DNA from: Cladosporium sp. IMV 00045
Lineage: Eukaryota > Ascomycota > Dothideomycetes > Cladosporiales > Cladosporiaceae
NCBI GenBank assembly: GCA_001931905.2
Contig: MSJI02000949.1
Coordinates: forward strand, 1 to 64,000
Direction: 5' to 3'
DNA length: 64,000 nt
Part shown: positions 20,889-33,479 of the stretch, one piece after another
How the letters are laid out: every line of letters starts with the position of its first letter
Position numbering within the stretch: position 1 is the first letter of the stretch
Notes under the pieces: generated by a model
The model's database searches: none
What the model was told of the DNA's origin: nothing
What the model saw: the letters and a program-made list of their open reading frames with translations, nothing else
Translations under genes and position numbers: made by a program

Positions 20889-23650
20889 CTACAAGCTCCC
20901 ATCCTCCCCCCAAATCTCCAACAAATTCCTTACCCTATACTCAGCCGCCCACCCCGTATCACGCTCCACGCCCCTCAACAACTCCACAATCTCCCTCCTC
21001 CACAACCTCACCTCAACACCTACACCCCCTTCCTCTCCACCACCATCAGCAGCATCATCAGCAGCACCAAGAACCAACCCCGCCGTCCAAAGCGGTTGCA
21101 CCGAATGAATCCTGGCCGCCTCATCGCCCTTAGCACCTCCATGCCCACGACTGATAGCGATGATTTCGCGCGCGTGGAAGCGGCCTTGCTGCAAGATTGA
21201 AGCATAGCTGGCGTGGCGGGCGGCGAGGCTCGAGCCTGGCGTTGATGTGTCTGCGATGCTTGTGCGGGCGGGTTTGAAAGGCGAAGAACCGGGGGAGAAG
21301 GGCGAGCCGGTCGAGGTGTGTGGTTTGTTGTGTAGGAGTTGGACGCGGGCGAAGTGGTAGTTTTGCATGGCGGAGGCGCACATGGGGCGGGGGAACCAGC
21401 GTTCGCTGGTTTGGCTGTCGTTGTTGTTGGTGATGCTGGTGTTGTTGGTATCGCTTGTGCCGATGGAAATTGCACGGAAGGAGGGAGGTAGTCCGTCGTA
21501 CCATGAGCGGAACTGTTGATCCATTTCGTGCCAGTAAGCGAGGAGGTCGTGTTGACGCACGCCGAGGGTGGATTCGGGCATTTCGTCGCCGGCGGCGATG
21601 AAGTTGACGAGTTTCATCGTCAGCCAAATGAGAGCGTTGCTGATGGTGTCGTCTGACATTGCAGTGGCAGAGTCGTAGGCTGGGTGGGAAGTGTTGCTGG
21701 GACAGAGGTGGCCTTGAGGCGTGAGATTGAGGCCTGCGCTGACCCACATGGGCAGGTCGGAGGTGTCCAGGCGGGTGCTGGTGTTGTTTATGAAGGCGGA
21801 AAGCATGTCTTGGCGGGCAAAGTTCCAGAAGACGGCGGTGCGGCCTTTGCTTGGAAATTCTTGAGGTATTGTAGAGGTGGAAAGCGTATGAGCATCGGAA
21901 GCAAGCCGTTCGCGTACTTGATTTGCAATTGTGGGTAGTGAGTCGTCATTCTGAGGGACGTGAATATCATCTTGCGGTGTTGCCGTCGCAGTCAGCGTGC
22001 CGGTTCCCCCATCGTGAGATGATACAACACCCTCGCGAGCAAGGGGTACGGCCTTCTCCTTCGCCACGTCAAACAAGCTCTTCGCACCATCTAGATGCCT
22101 CATCCACTCCGCACCAGAAGCGTCCAAAAATTCGTAAACGCAAAGCACGGCAGTAGCAGCAACGAGTTTGACAGAATCCGGGCTTGGCAAAGCAGTGCCC
22201 TGAGCGATCGATGCGGTTTCTTCTGTTGTGTCATCGGGCAGAGAGAAAGACTGCGCGGTAGAAACGCCCGCCAAAGCCTGCCTGAGCAGTGACACCGCGA
22301 CATCATAGTTTTCCCTGCCTTTACGAACCCACCCCTCAGCATCCAGTGAAGCGCCCGGCCATGACGCCAATCTACTGTGGCGTGACGATCGATTCAATTG
22401 TGTGTCCACCTCGCCATCAGCAATCCTAGAAAGACTCTTCGCCGACAGCGCAGCGCAAGAGTAAAGCAAAAGCGGGCAATCGGCCGCCCAAACGGGCACT
22501 TCGGTAGCGAAGAACTGGCCGAGATCGAACAGGTCCATCCAGACGCCGGCGTGCTCGGAGTAGTCGCGCATCAGGAAGGCGAGTTCTGGGTCGCGGATCG
22601 CAGGGCCGCCTCCAGTTGTTCCTTTCGAAAGTAAGCTAGGTGGCCTCACGGGATTGTACGACGGTGGGGTACGTACGGATATTGGTTGGTCATGATGGAG
22701 TGGAGGCTGCATTTGCTGCTGTTGGTGTGGCTGTTGCTCCTGTTGATGTGGCTCCTGCTGGTGTTGCCCCTGTTGATGTTGCTGGTGATGCTGCTGCTGC
22801 TGCGTAGGATCCACAGCCTGCAGTCTCGGGTCGATATTAGGCGGCGGAGACGTAAGAGCCGGCTGCGTCGCGTGGACGTTCAGCAAGGATTCCAGACTCT
22901 GCGATATCGTCTCATGGCTCTGCTGCGGGGAAACACTGTGAGAAAGCACAGGCGTGCCATCGTGCGTGCCCATGGGAGCGGGCGGCGGAGGCGCATAGTT
23001 GTACTGGTCCTGACTTGCGACGGCGCTCAAAGCCTCCAAGCCATGCGTGGCATACGCCGGGTACGCCGCCTGAGCCAGCTGCCGGGCGAAATCGCCATCG
23101 CTCGCGTCCCTGCCCGGATCGAAGGTCATGCCATTGTGTCCCAGCCCATCATCCACATGGCCCACGCCGAGGTTCCCAGACACATCCTCATCATCGTAGG
23201 GATTGTTGGTGGTAATGAAGGTCAACTCTTGAGGGACGGGGACCCAGACGCTGTTGCGGCCGAAAGTCTCCTTGTAGCCGTAGAAGTTCTTCAGGCTCTC
23301 GCGCGACACCGGGTCGCCGTTCATGGACGGGTTCTGCTGATGGCGGAAGGTGATGCCGGAGCTGGGGATGCACTCGCGGCGGGCCTTGGAGCACTGCGCG
23401 CAGATGGGGCGCTCCTCGCTGCACTTGAGCTGTGGCGCGACATGGTCAGTATTGCCTTGCGGTTTTCCCTGGGATATCTTCTTGCAAAGTGCTCAATGGG
23501 AGACTGTTGGATCGCATACCTTCCTCTGACGGCAAGTGAGGCTACAATGGATAGGAAGGTTAGCCGGTCTCGATGTTCAACAGCAGCATGTTTGGCGAAC
23601 CAAGGGCAAAGCAGAGCAACATACCATCCAGTCCTCGATCGCGGCGCCAT
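20889..23650 (-). CDS. Zn2Cys6 transcription factor (fungal-specific TF domain)
   Basis: There are three exons: 23625-23650 (26 nt), 23520-23541 (22 nt) and 20889-23429. Splicing assembles a perfect zinc cluster near the N-terminus, C-LT-C-RQRKLK-C-SEERPI-C-AQ-C-SKARRE-C, beginning at residue 9. The product is 862 residues. Next comes ITFRHQQNPSMN and a FYGYKETFGRNSVW motif shared by a family of fungal C6 regulators. A Gln/His-rich tract follows around residues 200-250, then a long fungal-specific regulatory region. The start was chosen because exon 1 gives MAPRSRTGC directly before the cluster. Targets are unknown. It is convergent with the MARVEL gene. Confidence 0.87.
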
Positions 23651-24408
23651 GACCGGCACACTTTTTCGTTTCTAGTATCCTCGAAAATCGAGGTTGGAGT
23701 CCACGCGCTGGAACATGCAAGAACGATGGCGTGTCAAATGGATCGCTTGCGCCAAGGACGATTTCCTATTCTGCGAAACGCGAATTTTCTCTCCACGCGT
23801 TATGTGTAGGTAGGAATTGACAAGGAACGCAAAATCTGAGTTCTTCGAAGGCGTCAAGTTTTGTATTCGACGAAGGTCGTGTACGGTAACGAGTCTCGTA
23901 CTTCCGCCGCGGTGGCAAAGTCCTCAGCGCTTGCGGCAGTGAATGGAAGGAAGGTCATGTCTTGGCGCGATCGGTATAGATTGATGAGACTCTACAGCCA
24001 TCATACACTGAGAGGCACTCGCATGCCTTAAGCAGAATTTCTCAGGGACGATCGGAGATGATGCAAGAAGAGGAATTACGCAATAGTTTTGAACAAATGG
24101 AATCGCATCGTTGATCATTCATAGCACAATAATGGTATATCCGCTCGTCACAACCCAAAAAACACAAGAAAAAAGAGCAAAGCAGCAAAGGAAAAGGAAA
24201 AAGGCAAAGGCAAGGAAAAGAGCCACTAAAAACCAGAAACAAAGAATGCCAGTGTGTCAGAGGCTGCACCCGCGGGCTCTGAGAAACCGGCCGATGAAAA
24301 GCACTCTAAGAAACGCCATCCTAACACCATACTGACTGACTGACTGAAAGACGGCAAAATCGATGTTCCCTCTCTTATTTTCCTTCATCCCCTGTATCAA
24401 GATCACGA
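23651..24408. other. Spacer between the C6 regulator and the phosphodiesterase
   Basis: About 760 bp holding the C6-factor promoter and the phosphodiesterase 3' flank. The A-rich stretch at 24150-24250 is low-complexity. No gene was recognised. Confidence 0.45.
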
Positions 24409-27247
24409 TCAAGGCGAAGACCGCGGCGCTCTGTCCTCAGCAACACCGCTGACGTCCCTCTTCTTCTTCCAGAATTTCAAACCGCGCAAGCGACTGCGAG
24501 AGCGAGACTCTCTAAGTCCACCGCGTGGGCGTTCCTCCTTCCGTGGAGATTTAGTGCTGCTGGCGCCGTCACTCTCGCCGCTGGCCATGTGTGCAACCGA
24601 AAGAGAGGAGCCGTCGCCCTTATGCGACTGCTTCGTCCCAGGCACTGGTGGTACTGGCGGTATTGAATGTGGGTCGTCGTGGGCTGGGCTGCGGTGCGTT
24701 GCGTCTAGGCCGGTGTTTGGCCATTCGCCAGGTGTACAGAAGGGGTCCTCGGTGGCGGCAAGACTTTGATGGCGAGGCTGCATCTCATCTTCGGTTGTTG
24801 CAAGGGAAGAGGGTTGCGTCGATGGACTATGCAGTGTTCCCGTCGTCGCAGTCGCTGAGCTTGTAGCATGGCTTCGGGAAGAAGGCACACTGTTGCGCGC
24901 GGCAGATGCTTTCTGCACGTACTGTGTACTTTGCCGTTTTCCTGTCGCATTCGCAGACTTGTCTGGTGAATGTGATGATTTCGACGGACTACCACGCCCC
25001 GGACTACCCTTAGATGTCACGAGGATCGTGGTAAGACTCTCGTCCTTGGATCCACGTCTTGAGGTGGGAAATGACTGGTTGATGTGCAAATCGGCAGATC
25101 CTCGCCGCGATTGTGAATTGAGAGCCTGGTGTGTATACATGCTCAACTGCTGAAATTGATCCAGCGCGACATCCTTACTAGAACGCCTTGAAATGCTATT
25201 GGGCGAAAGTGGAGGTCCTTGTACACTGAGATGTGGTGCCGAAGAGCGTTGTGTGTCGTCTTGGAGATTGTAGCCTAAAGCGGCCTTGCGCTTTTCTTCT
25301 GCTGCGGGATGCACAGAATGCGCCTCTTCAGCTTGCACCGCTTGACGTTTGACGGGTGTCGAGGGCCGCTGACCAGTTTCCAAGGGGACTATGGTTGGAT
25401 CAGAGCTATGCTGAGCTTGCTCAACTTCTTCCTTGCCGACGGAGCTGAACGTCAAAGGCGCGCTCCGGCCTTCCGACTCTCGGCGCTGCTTCTCTGCTTG
25501 AATCTTGCGTTCCCATGTATCCTGGTTCGTCTCAAGAGTGGTGACAGCGGCGGACACGCTCGGCATGAGCTCTGCGATGCCGGAAAACAGAGGAAATCCA
25601 AAGAGGCTCATGAAACCTTTTTGACTCTGCGCCGCGGCGAGCATATCCTCCTTGTTGGGTGGACCGCCAAAAAGGCAACTTGGGATTTCTAGCTCTGCTT
25701 CAAGCTCACCCTGGCGTGCAAACTCGTTCATGAGAATTTTTGCCCATGTGGAAGAAACGTCAAAGGGTCGTGCAACGTTCGATATGTCTGCCGCCTTCAT
25801 CAGAACAGCCATGACCAGCTCTCGAGCGTTGTCCTTGTCCTTGTCGGCCCAGTCGTCCATCGATTGATTGTTGCCAACTTTCTGTTTCAACTCTCCTAAT
25901 TGATTCATGTAGTCGAAGTGACGCTGCATGTCAGTAGCCAGAATTGTCGAGATCATGATACTTCTGAAGCCAGGAATTGTGCCAAGTTTAGGCCAATGGC
26001 GACGAATGAGCTGTGAATATGCCGCGCAATGATAATTTTCCAGGACTGATTTGTCGTTGTACATCTGCGCCAAAGGATGATTGCAGGCAACCAGGAAAGC
26101 ATTGTTGACACCAGGGTGGCCAACATCGTGTCCAATGGCGGATACAAGCAAGATCAGTCCGTCGAGAGGAGTCAGGATTTTCTCGATTGCGCTTTGCGTT
26201 TGTGTCACCGTGGCGTTAGGTCCTGCGGGTGGACAAATACCAAAGACGACCAGAAAGCTGTAAATAGACTGCGTAACATCCACCGCGTGTCGCCAGTTGT
26301 GGTAGTGAACTTCTCTCTCATGCTTGTATTGCCGTCTCGTGGCCAACAGAAAGCCCATTAATTCTTCCCGTGGGATGTTGTACTCCGCCAGATCAGGAGA
26401 CTTCAACTGGTTCTCAAGCATGTAGAGAGTGGCGCAAGTGAGCTCGTCCATGTCGAGTTCGTGCGCGGGGAATCTCCAGTGGCTGATGGCGTCTTGGACG
26501 AAGTCGGCGCGTTCTTCAGAAATTGCCTCGTCCGGACGGTGGCAAGGCTTACCCGGCTCCTTCACTGTGAGGATACTATCCACAAGGTTCTGAGCCATCT
26601 GCGTGCCGACCAACCTCGCTGGCGGTCGAGTCTTCTCCCTGACATGACCGACCAGACGGCTGAGATCATCATGGCCGATCGGGCTGTGAAGCGCATCGAC
26701 AGCGCCGGCGCGAAGGTGGTTCATTGCGGTCGCGGGATCCAGGGGTTGGCTCGATCTGGGCGAAGAAACCAGGAGGGTGAAAAGAAAAACATGTTTTTGA
26801 TAGCGCGAGCCTTGGATGTCTGTGTGTAGTGCCTCGAGGAAGTCAATGGTTGAATGTTGGCGTGGAGCATCGCTACTTTGGGTCGAAGCGTATGCTGGCG
26901 CGTCAATGAGTACCAGAGTGGGATGGTTGTTAGCATATACCTCCACGTGATCCCAGCATTCTTTGGGTGAAGAGCTCAAAAAGACTGAAATGATGTTAGT
27001 AAATTCCGAATTGACTGTAGTATCAATGTACGTCATGGCAAGGAGTTCACAAACCTTCATTGAAGCCGCCCTGGTCTGGATCCAGCAGCGCGCGAACGTT
27101 TCGGTGTATCACCTGCAGCGAGTGCGCGAGGTCTGTGTCGGCCGGCTCCTCGGGACGGCTGTTGTGATGATAGGTCGCGGTGATGTCCTCGCCGGCACTT
27201 GCGCAAAAGTATACGACATTGCACCGGTCGTCCGCCTGCTCCTCCAT
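24409..27247 (-). CDS. PDE2: High-affinity cAMP phosphodiesterase (PDE2 type), full-length copy
   Basis: There are two exons, 27055-27247 and 24409-26984, with a 70-nt intron joining GGFNE to VFLSSSPKECWD. The product is 922 residues. The class I cyclic-nucleotide phosphodiesterase signature is present: HNWRHAVDV near residue 290, HDVGHPGVNNAF near residue 350 and KAADISNVARPF further on, giving the two-metal HD site. The C-terminal ~380 residues are Ser/Pro-rich, probably disordered and much longer than in yeast Pde2. The start at MEEQADDRCNVVYF is preferred: no ATG lies upstream in this frame, and the second copy has a stop upstream of the same methionine. The 5' part (from 25868 on the + strand) is repeated at 35984-37363. 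Confidence 0.9.
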
Positions 27248-30014
27248 CTGTTCGCGCAGCCCGCGTCGGCCGAAAAGGCCGTGTCTTCTGTTGTGAGATT
27301 CGAAAGGTAAAGGACGTGGATGTGTGTTAAGGAACGTTGCGGCGGCAAAGATGATTCGTGTGGTGGTGGTATCTGTGCCGGCGCATTCGGCGCACGCGAT
27401 CGGATGAGGGAAGAAGGTCGCGCGGCGGAAATGTCTGGATGTGAAAGAGCGCTCGAGAGCGCAATGAGCCGAGTGGGTGCGGCGCGTGAGATGCAGTCGT
27501 GAGTTTGTTGGTGGAAGGAAAGAGTGACGTTGATAATATGGCGTCACCGAGGAAGTCGATGCGCGCGGATGTAAGATTATGCGGCGGAAAGGTCGAGGTC
27601 AAGGCAAGGAGCCTTGGGTTGAGCGGATGGATGCAGGTGCGAATGAAGAATGAAGCGGAAGTGGGCGGTGGTGGGTTCTGTTGTGGAGATGGCGATGGCT
27701 TGGAATGTAAGAGGGAAAAGGCAGCTTTTTTGGTGCAGCAACGCAAAGAAAGGGTCAAGTCTCGAGGCGCATGCTGGGCGCAGTGTCGAAGTAGCGAATA
27801 ATGCTCGGGGTGTTAGGTGAAGGGCGAGGCGGCAAGCAAGCGACGTTCCTGTCCGGCAGTTGGGCACCTTGAGGTGAGGTGAGGCAGGGTGAATGTCAAG
27901 GTGTAGGGCGAGACGGGTGGGTGCTTGGCCTGAAGGTAGTGGTGATGGTGGCAGCAGCAGCAGCAGCAGCAGTAGGTGCAGATGCAGTACCTCCAGTAGC
28001 AGGCAGGTGATCGACAAGGCGATGATGATGGAGTGGGAGAGAGTCAAGAAAGAGGCGAGAAAGGCTCTAGGACTGGACTGGTACAAGAGAATGAAGCAAT
28101 TGGAGAGAGAGAGGTGGGCGAGAGTGGCTCGGGTTTGAATGGCAGTGATTCCTAGAGGCTACGGAGGGACGCCAGCGACACCACAATCGCAATCCCTGCC
28201 TTCCGTCCTTTTTCCAGAACAACACAAAACGTTCGCTCCCCGCGCAGAAGAAGATTGGAAGCAATAATATCGAGAGACCAGGATGTTGATATGAAGCCAG
28301 ATACCTCTCACAACTTCATCCAACAAGCGTGGGCCTTTCAGGTCGGCCCTCGCCTATCAACATGCTTTCTTCTACCGAAAACTTCACCGAAGCATGCTCG
28401 ATAGATCTCTCCCAAAAGTGGGTACGTTCTAGGAGCAATCGACGATCGAAGGATGAGGCATCATCTTGTTTGAATGCCCTTCGGCACCCAAATCTGTGGT
28501 ACAACGGTACTTGTGAGGCGCAATCCTTTTGCTTCTTTCCAAAACACGCCTTGTCTACCTGGAGAGTCACTGTGAACCTGCATCCCTTTCCAGGACACCG
28601 CGAATACGAAGACGAAGAAGGAAAAAAGCATCATCTCGCGCTCGGTCTGGACTGGCGCTTCCTCCCACGCATGCCATCATCTCGTTTCTGCGCGCCTGGG
28701 CTCCACTCGACCTGGGCAGCCTGATCGGTGTCTCATTATTCCCCAACGCAGCAATTTCCGCCTAGATTTTTAAGGATTCCTAAGGCCGTCTTCTTCTGTT
28801 GCCCAGTCATGCCAGACCGTGCAAAATAATTCAAATGATCATCGCAAACACATGCTTGCATGCTTGCATGTCTTGTCATTTCGGCTGGGTATCCCCTCTG
28901 ATCACGCTATCTCAAGAAATGAAAGACCAGACATGGTTGTACTGATATGCGCCGCTAGAACTTCGCTCCAAGTCGACATGCCTCCATGCTTACATACATC
29001 TGTCGCATTCCCAGCATCATATGACGCCAACCCATCAGCTCGACCACCGCAAATCTTGCAAATCTTTTCCCTTTCAGCACGCCTTGCCCCTCTTTCTGCT
29101 TCGTCTGCCTATCGCTCCGAGCACTCCCAGGCGCTCTATACTGTGTATTGCCTATCACGGGGGAGAGCCCTGCAAGCCTATCATTTTAATCCCTCGTACC
29201 CTACGCAATCGCCAGTTCCCACAGTCACGCGACGAGCCTGGTTGCGACGACTCGTCCGTCTCGCCTTCCTGTACGGGGTAGGAGGTAGTGTGTGGCTTGC
29301 GTGTTCTTTGCTCTTCGTGCCGATGACTCCACTGCTACAACGCAGCAACCTGGTCAAGCGCTGTGAGCGACTGTATAGTACAAGGCTGATCTCTGCGATG
29401 TGTGCGCATCATCCATGCCTTCATCCTCGCCATATCGTTCGGGCTTATCGCCCAAGTTCAGCATCTCTGCCGGCGCTGCTTGTCGTTTGTGAAGATCTCG
29501 AGGTCAGCGACGAAGTGATCGACTAGATCGACTCGGGCGCACGTGTGGGCGAGCCTCGTGACGTTATATTCAAGTTGGTAGAGCGCTTTGGAAAGGGATC
29601 TTGTCATTAGATGACATTTCGCTGCTACACGGCTGCACAATTACCTGTTGACTGTGTTACCATTCACGCCATAGTAATCAAGGTGCGATGAGCCTTACAG
29701 TAGTAAGCCATCTTCCTCCAATTTTTGGGCCAGGATAAATACTCCCATAGCTCTTTATCCACTTACAACTATGTACAACAAATACTTTTCACGCGATTCG
29801 ATCAATTTCAGCCCAATCGAATTCATTCCAGCCCAATCCAGCCCAATGAGATTATTCAGTCTAACATCTTGAACATCCCTCCTAGCACCATCACCGCCAC
29901 CACAATAATACAAACATGTAGAAATCACATCTCAAAAATCCGCTTTCCCCTCGAAATCTCCATCATCATCAAACCCAACCCTCTCAACCCATCACCCAAC
30001 AACCCAAAACCCAC
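27248..30014. other. Long spacer upstream of PDE2 (copy 1)
   Basis: This is 2.8 kb without a gene. Comparison with copy 2 (37364-40173) shows good nucleotide similarity but indels that are not multiples of three inside the longest open frames (for example near 29140 versus 39270). The frames are therefore not conserved proteins. The region includes a (CAG)7 run at 27952-27972 and three CAGCCCAAT motifs around 29810-29850. It is likely PDE2 promoter and leader plus the 3' flank of the membrane-protein gene. Confidence 0.6.
27952..27972 (+). repeat. (CAG)7 microsatellite, copy 1
   Basis: Seven CAG units lie in the PDE2 upstream region. The equivalent site in copy 2 has only two CAG units, preceded by a long GGT run. 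Confidence 0.9.
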
Positions 30015-30624
30015 TCACCTCCTCTTCCCCTTCCCCTTCGCCTTCCCCTCCCCCATCCCCCACAAAAGCGCCACAGCGCCCAACACCGTCAGCCCCAGAT
30101 TCCCATAAACGCCAATATCCATGGCCTTCGTATGATGCGACGGACGGGACCAATGCGTCCAAGCACCATAGCCGGTGGTGACGTGGTGGAACATGGTGGC
30201 CAGAATGGCCAGTTTCGCATAGGGTTTTCTGGCACGGATGGCTTCCGCGGTGGTTTGCGAGCCGGGCAGGGGGAGGGCGTTGCTGAAGATTAGAAGGAGG
30301 AGGGCGAGGGTGATCAGTTGCCAGCCGTCGGTCCAGATGTTGTAGATTTCGAGGTCTGGGGCATTGTTAGAGTCTGGGGGATCTACTGCTTGGGTGAGAG
30401 GCGATGGTGGAAGGCATACCACTCGGTGTCAAGACGGGCTGCGCGGGCGGTCTGAACCAGCCGCTCACGCGGACGGGGTCGGTGAGGCGTGCCAGGCCGC
30501 GGAGAGCGTACCAGAACGAGGTGCCGAAGATGTAGGCGTGGTATGGCTACCGTCACGTTAGCTCATGGGTTTTCCGTAGCTGTTATTCCATTTGGATGGT
30601 GAGACTCACGTCTACGAGCGACAT
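30015..30624 (-). CDS. Small four-helix membrane protein, copy 1
   Basis: There are three exons: 30610-30624 (15 nt, MSLVD), 30420-30546 and 30015-30355, with GT...AG introns in phases 0 and 1. The product is 160 residues. The spliced N-terminus reads MSLVDPYHAYIFGTSFWYALRG. Hydrophobic segments include LITLALLLLIFSNALPL and IGVYGNLGLTVLGAVALLWG, with two shorter ones between (AYIFGTSFWYAL and AKLAILATMFHHVTTGYGA). The tail GEGKAKGKGKRR is basic. I do not recognise the family; it looks like a conserved fungal integral membrane protein. Copy 2 at 40174-40798 has the same exon structure and an intact frame. Confidence 0.8.
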
Positions 30625-31207
30625 GGTTGGAAATTGCTATAATTGATCACGCAAAGACCGAGGAAATTGGGAAGTGACGGAGAAGATAATAATGATGGTA
30701 GTCAATTGTCCAAATAAGAAGCTATTACAAGAAGAACCCCTTGAGGTTTTGTCCCAAGATGTGGTCTCTCAAAAAATGCCCCGCCATAGCCGACATAGGG
30801 GAGGTGGAAAGTTGTAAACAGCGTAGCAGTTGCGTCATCCAGCATGGAGGACGGAGCTCGTGGGCCGCGCGCATTGGAGACTTAACCAAAATATGATGTA
30901 TCAAGTGCATATGTGCGACGTTTGTGGATTTCTTGGAAGATTGAAACATTGGCGATTTGGAGTGTTGTGGTCGATGAACGGGCGATGTCTACGAAGTGCT
31001 TTGATCGATCGTAGACCGCAGCCACTCGCGCATGAGACGCTTGGACAATGGAGCGTGATAAGTCTCGTGTCTGGGTTATTTGCACCATAGATATATGAGG
31101 GATGCTGCATGTCGTCTGAAAATGTGAGAATGGATCATAATGACTGCAAGGCCACTTCACCGCCGCTGAGAGTCTTCGTCTCTTATAATTCAAGGCGATT
31201 TACTTGA
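30625..31207. other. Spacer between membrane-protein and regulator genes (copy 1)
   Basis: No gene was recognised. Copy 2 carries an additional ~117 bp here (41285-41401), so lengths differ. Confidence 0.5.
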
Positions 31208-33479
31208 TTATAGCTCCATCGAATCGCCAAAACCAATCCAATCGATATTGGCATCCCCCAAAAAGAGGTCCGTCCAAGAAGCCATGCCACCATCTTCCCC
31301 AGTAAATATGTAATTGGTGTTGTCGAACAGATATTTCTCCGGCTGTGCTGGAACAGTATGGTTTAGGAACGCATCCCAATCAATCGGATCTGGCCGTTAT
31401 TGAGACGCCTCGGCTTGCAATACTGTCTGCTGTGTAGCGGGATCACACTGCGCTTCTATCATTCATGATTAGTTCAGCAAGACGATGAGACCAAGTAGCA
31501 TTCACTTACCGCGAGCCAGAGCTGGACGGACTATTGATTCTGCGTGTTGCACGAAAACGACGGCGATACCCTGCAGCTTAGCAGCGAGCGAATTCCGCAG
31601 ACTCATCTTTTTCAAAAACAATGGCAACTCCTTCATAGCTAACAAGGCCTCTTCATCTACTTCAGGCGCGGTGCCTTTACTCGCCAGAAGCTCACCAAAC
31701 AGAGCTAGGAAGGGCGTGAACGGACAACATACCAGCTGCCAGACGATACCGTTGTAGACTTCTTCGGAGTCTGATACGAGGTGTTGAAGGTGATGGAGCA
31801 TCTTTTTGGAGGAGCGGATGGTTTCGCTCTTCATATTGTCAGAAGCACGACCGAGGATCACGAGGAGATAGTGGTAGTTGAACTCCAGGGTACGTAGTCC
31901 AAGATCGATTGAGGTGATGCCGCTGTCGTCGAGTAGAGGTTTTTCTGCCATCGCGGCAGCTTCAACCATCTATGTAAATGTACGTCAGCTTATAACCTTG
32001 TCTTCTGGATGTAAAGGTGGTTTGCATCATACTTGTTTCGCGGAGGCATACCAAGCTTCCAGGGAGTTTCTAGTAGATTCAATGGCTCTTTGATCGAGTG
32101 GGATGCTGTCGTAAATACAACTCCAGATGTCCCCAATGACGTATGAGGGCGACATTATCTGGTGAACATAATGCGCCCCAAATAACGAGCCGGGCCTCGC
32201 GCCCTGACCTTGCTGAGGGACTCTGTTATGCGGCTCAAACGGAAGAAGCTGTAAGACAGTGGGCATGGGGATGGTCCTCGTCATGGCACGGTGAAACGTG
32301 GGCGGTCTCCCAAAAATGATGGACAATCCTTTATCCACAAGGTTCAAATACCAGAAAGTCATGATGCGTCTTTGTCGGGTTTCCGGGGAGAGATTTCGTG
32401 AAGTGACACCAAGTGCCTGTAGCATTCTACAAGCGGTTGCGATGAGCATGTAGCAGAGGCTGGGGGATGTGAATTCTTCGACGTGGGTGGCGAGAAGAGC
32501 GAGGGCTTGTATGTTGGGCTCGCTAGGCTCGAGCAGGATTTTGGCATCGTTGAAGGCCAGCCATAGGTTGCACTTTAATTTGTCCTTGGTCGTTGAGTCT
32601 TCCGGGGTTGTGGATGAAACCGTGCTGAGAATGATGCTGTAGTACATCACCAGCCACGCTCTATCTTGTACCAGGTGAGGTCGGCCGGCTCGTAGATGTT
32701 GCAGTACGTCGTCTTCGGGTCGGCAAGCAAATATCGGATGGCCTCGCTGCAAAGTGGAAACGAATGCTAGATGCTTGACTTAGTAAGTGTATCCGAACAA
32801 GAATAGATTCACATTGGCTCACTGTTCGCCCATGTCTCTGCTCTGTCTTCGAATAGGAAGAAAGACCGGCTTTCCTAATCATATCCGGGCTCGTTGTGCC
32901 AAACAGCGGCACATGTCTTCGAAAGGGAAGAAAGGGCACCTAATGAATTACTCTGCGGGACACCGATGCCTTCAAGGAGTCCGCGAGTCGCCTCGATGTC
33001 GCTCGTCAGATGCGACTGCACCTCGACACCTTGATCTGGAGCAGTGCTACTAAACGCATGTTTAGCCCCTGGACGATTCGATGTGATAGACGACGGTATG
33101 GGAAGTAACACCGCTTTAGTGGACTTGGGCTCGTCTTTTCGTTTCCTCTTGCGACGAATAACACCGGAGCGCGAGTAGAGACATGCGATGTGGTCGTTCT
33201 AGCATCTTAGAAAAGTAGGTTTTGTTCGAGAGCATGATATCTGTTACGTTCTTAGCAAGTGAAGACATTTGAGTAGGAAACATAATGCTTACTTTCCGAG
33301 ACCGACAAGCATCACACTGCAAGTATCAGTCATTGATCACGTCTGATCGCTAGTCGTTACGAACGTACCGCATACGGAGCCAGGTCGTCTGAATCGGTCA
33401 TTTTTCTACTCGTTGCGCCCGTATCTTCCGACGCTCCTGCAGTCTTGACAGCATCATCTCTGCCGTCGCTCCTGCGCAT
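31208..33479 (-). pseudogene. Zn2Cys6 transcription factor, disrupted copy 1
   Basis: This has the same six-exon plan as the intact copy 2 gene (41515-43784). Three in-frame stops are visible relative to copy 2: TAG at 33199-33201 inside the zinc cluster (Gln in copy 2), TAG at 32875-32877 (Lys in copy 2) and TAA at 31397-31399 in the last exon (Gln in copy 2). In addition, codon 33211-33213 is TTT (Phe) where copy 2 has TGT, the fourth zinc-binding cysteine. Exons 4 and 5 remain open, so decay is recent. The start is taken at the ATG shared by both copies (33479). It is divergent from the monooxygenase pseudogene at 34071. Confidence 0.88.

Noticed and set aside
22686..23675. 329-residue + strand open frame rich in leucine
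   Set aside because: It is the antisense of the Gln/His-rich part of the Zn2Cys6 factor; the leucine runs come from reversed CAG/CAA codons.
27248..27547. Longer N-terminus for PDE2
   Set aside because: The upstream frame begins with GTG rather than ATG, and copy 2 has stop codons in the same frame before MEEQ.
28819..29526. 235-residue open frame in the PDE2 upstream region
   Set aside because: The counterpart in copy 2 loses the frame through small indels, and no motif is visible.
29560..29640. tRNA-like string GTTGGTAGAGCGC near 29575 (also ~39700)
   Set aside because: D-arm-like text is present, but no acceptor stem, anticodon arm or T-arm can be paired around it.
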